A stretch of 64,000 nt of DNA from Stenopsyche tienmushanensis (Eukaryota; Arthropoda; Insecta; Trichoptera; Stenopsychidae): NCBI GenBank assembly GCA_008973525.1, contig WACJ01000385.1, forward strand, positions 1-64,000, read 5' to 3'. Below are positions 56,596-64,000 of this stretch, in pieces. The notes under the pieces are model-generated. The model made no database searches. It saw only the letters and a list, made by a program, of their open reading frames with translations, and was not told where the DNA came from. The position numbers were made by a program, and so were the translations under genes. Within the stretch, counting starts at the first letter, position 1. Each line of letters begins with the position of its first letter.

Positions 56596-56960
56596 TGTAA
56601 CGTTGAGGCGGGGGTGCTCTCGGGGGCAGAGTCCCCAGGTGGCTCCCCGCCCTCGCGTGCTCGTCGATGTTGATGTTGCTGGACGAATCGATGGGAATAG
56701 ACGGGCGTCGAATAGAAAGACTCTCTTCTCTAAATAACTATTTATTCCACACGAGAGATCTGGCTGCAGGAGGGACGACCTCCCGCAGCCAAGGCTAACC
56801 AACGACTCTCCCGACTCTCGCCTCCTGCGCATCACTCCCCAACCGGCAACGGTGCACGCGCAAGAAGCGATCGGTTGATATGCAATTGCAATGTCTCCGT
56901 AGGGCCACAAGAGATGGCGCTGATAAAATAACACATTGCACCTGAAGAGAAACGGAAGAT
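56596..56960 (-). repeat. LTR copy, 5' end missing
   Basis: It starts exactly at the LTR's terminal TGTAACGTTGAGGCGGGGGT (reverse reading). It runs through cgggggcagagtccccaggt, the aataaa zone and caagagatggcgctgataaa to tgcacctgaagagaaacgga, where it stops. The open frames across it are antisense LTR, not genes. Confidence 0.7.
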
Positions 56961-57397
56961 TTTTTTAATGCAATACTAATTAACGTGAAAAATATACCAC
57001 AGCTAGTGAAGAAATTATTATTATTTTCAAATGATGCTTTAATTTTTGTCGCAAATCGGTCCCTGGATAGATAGCCCTGCCCTTCTTAAATATTCAGAGC
57101 GCTGAAATATGAATGAATCTGAATTGAAAGGGTCGAGTGAAAATATGAGACGAATTTGTGCCCCATATTTGAATTTGAAACCGAACCCTTCAGCAAGAGT
57201 CGAAGATCTGAAGCATTATTATTATTTTTAACCAGAAATGTATTCTAATTTGTAATTCTAAATCATTCTAAATGTTAGATATTAGGCGGTATCACATGAA
57301 CGTTCGGAATGCATAGAAAATAATCAATCAAAATAACCTCTATTAGTTTCCATTGTACCAATGTGAAAGTAAATTACTAATTTCATTTTTATAAAAG
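56961..57397. other. Intergenic DNA
   Basis: The gatagccctgcccttctta motif at about 57070 is the reversed gggcagggctat motif of 13566. Otherwise nothing. Confidence 0.35.
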
Positions 57398-57955
57398 TAT
57401 TAGGTTGTCCCATAAGTTTCTTTCACAGATTAACACAGATCTAATCATAATAATCATCTGACAAAATTGGGCTACATCTATCGTTCAGATGCATGGCTTC
57501 CTCATGAACTGAATGACTCAAATAAGCTTCAGCGTATTTCAACATGTGATCTTCTCCGACGATATAATAGCCAACCTTTTTTGAAGAGACTGGTCACTGG
57601 AGATGAAAGTTGGATACTCTATGAGAATATCCAACGTAAACGGTCTTGTAACAAGGGTACAGAAGCTTTAACTGTAGCTAAATCAGGCCTATATCCAAAA
57701 AGAGTTTTGCTATGCATTTGGTGGGACTGGATAGGATAGGTGGGACTGAAGATATAAAAATGTACCTTGATCAAAATTTTGCTTACAAACCTGGGATATT
57801 TTAGCAAAAAGGCATTATGAAGCTTCCGGAGTGATGAAGAAAGGTAATAGAACAGAATGGATCATATATTATTCAATAAATTTTGATGTAATACAAATTA
57901 TTGTTTTTGTTTTTCTTAATATGAAAACGAAAGAAACTTATGGGACACCCTAATA
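57398..57955 (+). mobile_element. mariner family A, copy 4 (554 bp, element 57400-57953)
   Basis: Terminal repeats ttaggttgtcccataagttt and its complement ending 57953, with TA at 57398-57399 and 57954-57955. After the shared 5' junction a further deletion skips to KLGYIYRSDAW. Then come FLKRLVTGDESWILYEN (Asp 1) and LLCIWWDW, followed by the 3' deletion into the tail. A 90-codon open frame spans 57467-57739. Asp 2 and Asp 3 are missing. Confidence 0.8.
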
Positions 57956-58309
57956 TATATGTGACCGTATCTATTTATTAGAATCGGATGCTTCATTTTT
58001 AGTTTCTGGTGCATATTCTCGATTAAATCTTCATCACTAACGACGTTTTTGCGTCTTACTAGAAGTCTACTTTTCAGATTTATATTACAGGAACAAAGTT
58101 TTTTGTACGATTTTTAAATTATTCCATAACAAATCGATACTTCTGCGAAGACTCTGTTGATATTTCTACCTGCGATGTGTCCTGATCAATGGCTCTAATC
58201 GTATAGAAGCAATTAATGGCTGTCCCGCCTAAAATGTATTAATATTATTCTCCCAAATTTGATGGCACAGTGATTGTTTTCCTCAATCTGAATTTGAACA
58301 ACAATAGTA
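57956..58309. other. Intergenic DNA
   Basis: Nothing recognised. Confidence 0.4.
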
Positions 58310-58545
58310 GAAGAGGCATTAAATTAAATTCTACAAAGTTGAATTTTTGTCTACAAGTAGTTTAAGTAAATTATTATTAAATGAATGTCATCCACTTTTG
58401 ATACAAGGTGGCTGTGGCTTTGGTAGACGTGGTTAAAGTTGTAATGCGGGAACTTGATTAAAGTATTGCGACTTTCAAAGCAACGTTAATAGTACATATA
58501 CTATTTGTTATAAACAGCTACAATATAGTTTCAGTTCAAAATCGA
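58310..58545 (+). repeat. Interspersed repeat R4, copy 2
   Basis: agacgtggttaaagttgtaa, tgcgggaacttgattaaagt and ttataaacagctacaatata in the same order as 39795-39995, with a 40-bp insertion before the last block. Confidence 0.5.
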
Positions 58546-59221
58546 CTATCGTGAAAGTACCCCATCGAAATTGATTTGATGTTTTCCGGTTGAAATTGAA
58601 AATGAAGCTATCGATCGGGCCTGTTTTAGTACGTGGCCGATCGCTGATTTAATTTACCTGTCCCGATTTGTCCCTTCGACATCCAATCAAGTTTGTTGTG
58701 ACAACCAATTAAACTCAACCCAATTGTCGACCGATGGGCCGGGTTGCTGTCAGTGGGATCGCGGATTTGATATTTCCCGTCGATATTACGTTAAATTGAG
58801 ACTCTTTCATCCGCGCTTTTCAAATTAATATAATAACAAAGCGCATTGAAACAATTAGGACAAAGGTTTGATCCTCGACGGAGATGGAATTTTATACCTT
58901 CATTAAAGATAGCATTAAGACTGAAGTAATTAAAAAGTACATCTAATCAAATCATATGCTGTTATTCTTTTCCGAGCGTCCCACGGACGCAACACAAAAC
59001 ATATTTAGGTTTAGGCTACATTTTTTTTTTGAATGAATTGAATGATAGAAAGAATGAAATTTATTTTCTTTCCGATAATGAATACATTTATTAATATTGA
59101 ATGATACATAAGGGAAGAGTATAAATAATATTTATTTTATTGGTTTTATTATAAACATGAACAAACATTGATTTTTGTGTATAAGATCTACTGTAAGTTA
59201 ATTTCAATATACCTATATTAT
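58546..59221. other. Single-copy-looking intergenic DNA
   Basis: 58560-58880 has moderate GC and no match in the window (for example gggatcgcggatttgatatt). A conserved non-coding element is possible. The remainder is AT-rich. Confidence 0.3.
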
Positions 59222-59335
59222 TTAAGAAAGTGCAAACAATAAGTTGGCAAAGTTTTATCGCAATCGAATGAACGGTATGGCAGCGCATTAAATACGGACA
59301 AACAAACAGTGATTTTTATATATGAAATTACACAG
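59222..59335 (+). repeat. Interspersed repeat R3, copy 3 (3' part)
   Basis: gttttatcgcaatcgaatga, acggtatgg and acaaacaaacagtgattttt parallel 27226-27290. Confidence 0.45.
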
Positions 59336-59603
59336 AGCAATGCATAAAATCAACCCTTTAAAACAGGACTAAGATGTTTTACATCTACGGCGCGAAACTC
59401 TCATGCGTTTTATAATTTTGAATTTATAATTGTTCCTTTTAAGGACTAAGACCAACTTTTAAGGAATAAAATTAATTGATACCGATCTATTTTTACGAGT
59501 CCTTGCTACATTTGCTATAATTGATGACATAAACTATTGTTTTAAATGTCTGATCGAGTTTAAGCAGTTCAAAACGAATGAAAATATATTTTTTCAATTG
59601 TTA
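59336..59603. other. Intergenic DNA
   Basis: Nothing recognised. Confidence 0.4.
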
Positions 59604-60296
59604 AGATCCCGGACAGCTTTAGGTGCTCATGAATCCCGGGATTAGTAAACGTAATCTCGAAAAATTCGGGATTGAAAATTTTATCTCACATAAATCGTAC
59701 ACCGCACCAGCACGATAAAGGCTACTAAACACTATTAGCAACTGTCTAATCTATGTATACATATATACAGTGCATATATGTTTTTCAAATTGTTATATTT
59801 ACCTTTCCCTACCGGTGATGTATTTACTACACCTCGACTCTAATAATGGGAATATCGATATGAAATATAATAGATACGGGGCTCAAAATTTTTGTACTCC
59901 TTCGTAATATAATTACGAATCACATCAAAGTATTATATTATATAAGTATTCATCTGCAGCGACGGAAATAAATAATTTGTTGGGAAATCGGGAATTTTTC
60001 GAGTTTTAGTCCGTGTCTCAGCAGAAAGGAATTTTAACAGTCACATTGATGGTGTTATACGAAAATGGAGACTCACGCGATCATCAACTCGAACTAGCAT
60101 TTAAATATCTGATGACGATACCTCCAACGAGTGTGGAGGCTGAGCGTGCATTTTTATCTTTTCTTAAATAAATAAAATATTTCGCCTTCAAGTTATTTTT
60201 TATATTAAACAAATCGACTTATTAATAATATTTGATCAAATGTATCAATGTAATTTCTTAAACTATTGAAAATCCCGGTCCCGGGATCTCGGGACT
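59604..60296 (+). mobile_element. hAT fragment, copy 4
   Basis: It enters just inside the 5' terminal repeat (agatcccggacagctttagg) with the subterminal ATCCCGGGAT sites. It continues colinear with 3214-4114 in reverse and reads FKYLMTIPPTSVEAERAF at about 60100-60150. The rest of the dimerisation domain is deleted. It ends with subterminal gtcccgggatctcgggac. Both outermost terminal repeats are missing. Confidence 0.75.
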
Positions 60297-60410
60297 GTTC
60301 ATGACAATTCATCAATACAAATAATGTGTTCAATATAAAGGTATTCTTAGCCAGAAACTTGTGATGCTGAGAACCTTCGAAGCAGTGTATTTAATTACTT
60401 CATCAATCAA

Positions 60411-60476
60411 TGGATTCATCCATACACATTCGATATCAAATTCTGTTTAGATATCAAATGTGTGTGGATGAATCCA
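60411..60476. ncRNA. Strong hairpin, possible small-RNA precursor
   Basis: Arms of 27 bases (60411-60437 and 60450-60476; left arm tggattcatccatacacatt, then cgatatc) pair with two mismatches, both wobble-compatible in one orientation. They enclose a 12-base loop. Length and near-perfect pairing would suit a small hairpin RNA or a transposon-end palindrome. Expression cannot be judged. Confidence 0.3.
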
Positions 60477-60757
60477 ATGTGTCGATCAACTAGAACATTG
60501 ATCAAATATAATAATTTATTTTGAGTTAAAATGTTGACACAGTTCTGATCAGTCATATCTAAATGTCACCCATTCTATTTCCATTTGCCTTTACATATCC
60601 ACATGTGAGGGATGAATTTCCATAATTTCCCTGCATCAAAGCTGTCATGAGATCGGCTTCAATTTGGACTACAATGCATCCTGGAAATTGCACACTTGCA
60701 ATGCCCTTTTATTTAGATTTTAGTATTATGGATTGTTTTAACTCTTTCGTGGCCAGT

Positions 60758-60820
60758 GATGCATATGTTGAATCATCACGGGTTTGATCATTGGTGGCTG
60801 CATGATTCCACATATGCATC
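60758..60820. other. Hairpin with 19-bp arms
   Basis: gatgcatatgttgaatcat (60758-60776) pairs with atgattccacatatgcatc (60802-60820) with one mismatch and a 25-base loop. Confidence 0.35.
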
Positions 60821-61414
60821 ATGATCACGCCTTTATATATATCTGCAACTGTTGATGCTACATCTATTTGAAGTAACACGTTCGATGATCTGATCCTTTG
60901 ATGCGGCCACGATAGTGTTAATGTCATGATAACATAATTAACGATATGTTCATTAAATAAATAGATCTTTTTGATGAAAATTAATCAACAATATGAAAAT
61001 GTGCTTGAAATATGATTGATGTTTAATCACTCAATGTTACTTTAATTAAGAGGCCTCGTTGACCGGTTTTTTTTTTCAATTCATTTTTGTAAACGGTGTT
61101 AAACTTGTTCAATAATCGCACTTGAGTGTCAAGAGATTTTGGCACTTCACTTGTTGCCGCAATTCTTTTCTTCTTTTATAGCTACTTGAGCTTTCTATTC
61201 TGTGGATGTCTCCGCTGATTTTTTCGCAGAAGGCTATTTGGGACATATTTATCAAATTTCTTCGATGATTTTTATTAGCATATTGTCATACATTGATGGC
61301 AAGACCATGCTGTAAAGGTACCCATACACGTCTAAATATTGCAAAAAATGATCTATAACGCTTAATATTCAATCAAAATAATTATTTTGTTACTAAAACT
61401 AAAGACACACATGT
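60821..61414. other. Intergenic DNA
   Basis: Nothing recognised. Confidence 0.4.
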
Positions 61415-61562
61415 GTATTGTTTATGTTTACGCGAAGATATGAACGAATATTTTGTGCTATCGACAATGTTAATTATTGATATACAAGCTTGACTTACGC
61501 TGCGCGTTCATGAGAGAAAAGTAGATCTGTGTGGATTATAACTCACTATTCAAAGTGCTAAT
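61415..61562 (+). mobile_element. TTAA MITE fragment, short subgroup
   Basis: ttgtttatgtttacgcgaag, tgctatcgacaatg, tacaagcttgac and cgctgcgcgttcat parallel the reverse of 50985-51130. No ends preserved. Confidence 0.5.
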
Positions 61563-63224
61563 CGAACATACGGGTGACATTTTTTGCTATCTGGGTAAGC
61601 CGAAGCGGGACTTCAGTCTTCTTAAGGTGTCAGATCCGCTATTGAATGCAGGCGATTTTTATAAGATACTGTTGTAGAGCAAGGATTTTCCTTGTGGTGG
61701 TTTCCTATTATCTTGCACATGTAACCAAGTTGGAATGAGAAAGAGAGACGATGACGAGATGTGAGTGAGTGACAAAATGAGCACAATTTTTAAGTGATAT
61801 TTTTACTATTGTTGCTAATCAATTATTCATGTAGTTAGACCTGCCCCACTTTATAATCGTTTAAATGATGCCCAAAGCTTTAGCACTGATATTGAATGAA
61901 TATTATTTAAACAGAAAAATAAACTGGAAAACTGTAACTGAAAGGGATGAAATACCCATTCAAATGCTTAATATGACTGTCAAAAATTCTTTCGTCTTTA
62001 TCAATCACGCTTTGTTCTTTCATGTCTAAGAATTAAATTGTTGTTGTTTTCAATTGAAAAATATCGCAAACAAGCCACTCCTATCTCGCTATTTTTTTCA
62101 GCTGTGAATCTGAATGCTTTCAGCTAATTTGTCAAACATATTTACATCCCCTGAACCGTATCTGTGTTCATTTCCCTTTATATTGCAGCTGCGATCATCA
62201 GATGGTACTTTGATGGAACGTTTCCGGGAAAACATGGTCGCTTGCCAGAGAGCCTTCCGTAGCTGAATGGCAGGAAGGCTGGTTGGGGTTCTAGCGCACC
62301 CGGGGGGGGGGGCGTAGGGTGGATGGGAGTGACGTCACCCCATCTCTGTGGGCGGATTTTCTCCCCCGGGGATTACTTTCGCGCCGATATAATACACTTA
62401 TTGCATCGCTTCATAATAACAGATATAATCAGTAACCTCGATTCCTGATGAGGGGTGTGGGAGTCTCGGATGTTCTCGATAAGCACGTTATACGCGAGGT
62501 CCCTTAATAAATTCTCCCGGATCCATTCACGAGATATACAACTGATATTCCCCAACTTTTGCGAACCAATTCTGCAAGTTTGATTTCTCCGAAAAGAAAC
62601 GGGGATTACGGATTGGCGTAAAGAGCAATTTCGAAAATGAAAGCCATCAAATACGAGGGGATAAATTAATTCCAAGTATAAATGAGAAAAGGGCATATCT
62701 GTCGACGATGGATTTCAAAGAAGATGCAAACATGTTTGAACGCTTGAATATTTGAAATAAGTTTATCTTCAATGAATATTATCAACTTGTATGCGGATTT
62801 TTAAAAAAATAAAATTAGCAAAATGTGTATCAAATTAAGGGATATTTCCATTTGGCTGGGCCTAAAAGTGATCGATTTTTCAACATTTTTTTATGCAAAA
62901 AGTATTAAATATAGAATGTTGATATTTAGTGTGTCGACTAGATGATTTTTATTGAACATAAAAATATTTTTTAAAGTTTGGCAAAGTATGGTAGTGGGAG
63001 TGGGGGAGAGCCACGTATGTCGGTGCGCGAGCGATGATATTCTTCCTCATGGAAGTCCTAAGTCCCGAATACAACACAACGTTGAACAACTTGTTCCATC
63101 AAAGAACTTGTGATATGGACAAGAAATCATTTCCAAATGCCTGCTAAATTAATAGAATCGTTTCGGTGGCAGACCTCTAAGTTTAACACAAAATTTGATA
63201 GCGATCCATTGCATGGTGATAATC
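61563..63224. other. Intergenic DNA with a GC-rich patch
   Basis: 62290-62400 is GC-rich: an 11-G run at 62302-62312 and a consensus cAMP-response palindrome TGACGTCA at 62330-62337, then ccccatctctgtgggcggat. This could be a regulatory patch. The 107-codon open frame at 62373-62696 (minus) has no domain I know. Confidence 0.3.
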
Positions 63225-63325
63225 ATGAGGCAAAAGTGTTCAAAACGTGACAGAGTACAGTTTCATGGACCAAAATAGATGCAGCGGCGGACGAACCAGC
63301 AGAAGTTCGACCCGCCAGACTAACT
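63225..63325 (-). repeat. Interspersed repeat R6, copy 2
   Basis: The complement of 53625-53720; reads WTKIDAAADEPAEVRPARLT on the plus strand. Class unknown. Confidence 0.45.
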
Positions 63326-63522
63326 TGAATAACTAACGGACTCATATCCTCTATAGCTCTATTCTGACTTTAATCACATCGATAATTGTCTTTGTTATTT
63401 TAGTAATATTAAAAATGTACTAATATTAGAAATTTACAATAGTAATGTTAGAGATTTACTATTGAAAATCGACAGTTGAATGTAAGGCAATGGATTAATA
63501 TTATAATGGAAATTAAAATCTC

Positions 63523-63951
63523 TAGATTAACAGCAACATCTTCCGTCTCTTTTCAGGTGCAATGTGTTATTTTAACAGCGCCATCTCTTGTGGCCCTGCG
63601 GAGACATTGCACCTGTATACCGACGGATAACTTCCTGCGCGTGCACCGTTGCCGGTTAGGTAGTGACGCGCAGGAGGCGAGAAGCGGGGGGAGTCGTCGT
63701 TTAGCCTTGGCTGTGGGAAGTCGTCCCTCTTGCAGCCAGATCTCTTTTTCTCTTTCGTGTGGGATAAATAGTTATTTAGAGAAGAGAGTCTTAGAAGAGT
63801 TTAGAGACTATTTCTATCCATTCGTCTAGCAACATCACGGCCCGATAGAAAAACGGACCCGTGCGCTAGCGTGGCAATCCTGATGAGCACGTGGGGGCGG
63901 GGAGCCACTCGGGGAATCTTACCCCAAGAGCACCCCCGCTTCAACGTTACA
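63523..63951 (+). repeat. Near-complete solo LTR
   Basis: From tagattaacagcaacatctt to TTCAACGTTACA at 63951, colinear with 24105-24531 and 15845-16230, including ggataaatagttatttagag (polyadenylation box mutated) and cacgtgggggcggggagcca. The first about 40 bases of the LTR are absent. No primer site follows. The 117-codon open frame over it is not a gene. Confidence 0.7.
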
Positions 63952-64000
63952 ACCCCATAATTTTATATTTTTATTATTTCAAAAGTAGTTTGCCTCAATA

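Noticed and set aside
56539..56934. 131-codon minus-strand open frame
   Set aside because: It lies across an LTR; the same frame recurs in other LTR copies because they are related, not because it is coding.
62373..62696. 107-codon minus-strand open frame
   Set aside because: No recognisable motif, no second copy, no promoter or splice evidence.
63476..63829. 117-codon plus-strand open frame
   Set aside because: LTR sequence again.
1..64000. CRISPR arrays, bacterial operons, prophage or integrated virus genes
   Set aside because: No regularly spaced repeats, no dense gene clusters and no viral protein motifs; LTR pieces carry no envelope or other proteins.

Overview
The window looks like repeat-dense, AT-rich chromosomal DNA from an insect or other arthropod. 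The evidence is the mixture of mobile DNA: many mariner transposons of at least five lineages, hAT elements with 8-bp target duplications, TTAA-flanked piggyBac-like miniature elements, LTRs followed by a tRNA-Leu-like primer binding site, and scraps of LINE and Penelope-like retroelements. There is no bacterial-style gene packing, ribosome binding sites or operons. The species cannot be named from sequence alone. No host protein-coding gene could be recognised with confidence; nearly all coding signal is decayed transposon protein.

Layout. 0-3.1 kb: tRNA-like SINE pieces, a LINE reverse-transcriptase tail, and a TA-flanked MITE split by two tandem TTAA elements. 3.2-4.1 kb: a hAT element with intact ends and a perfect 8-bp duplication. 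4.56-5.07 kb: a strongly GC- and CpG-rich island, the best candidate for a host promoter or first exon. 5.8-9.8 kb: a second hAT copy, mariner family A copy 1, and mariner family B with both ends and its catalytic triad readable through stops. 11-24.5 kb: mariner family C remnants (five in the window), several LTRs, mariner A copy 2, and a LINE fragment. 24.5-35.7 kb: SINE, a 598-bp MITE, mariners D and E, TTAA elements, and a ZBED-type hAT 5' end. 35.7-38.8 kb is the longest stretch without recognisable repeats. 38.8-48.9 kb: further repeats, a Penelope-like RT fragment at 43.3-43.5 kb, and mariner E. 49.8-51.2 kb: a nest in which mariner A copy 3 splits an LTR, with a TTAA element directly beside it. 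52.3-53.0 kb: an unclassified segment with three near-identical GACGTAT..ATACGTC palindromes and a 55-codon ORF. 53-64 kb: a hAT MITE, mariner C and A copies, a third LTR-rich stretch, a hAT copy, two strong hairpins and a final solo LTR.

The parts do not form a pathway. They record successive waves of transposition, and the nesting gives a relative order. The TTAA elements inserted after one LTR copy (14.3 kb) and after a TA-flanked MITE (1.7-3.1 kb). Mariner family A inserted after another LTR copy (49.8 kb). All four mariner A copies share the same 5' junction from terminal repeat to second helix-turn-helix, so they look like descendants of one deleted, non-autonomous parent. Coordinates of decayed repeats are approximate to about 5-20 bases unless a target duplication is given.
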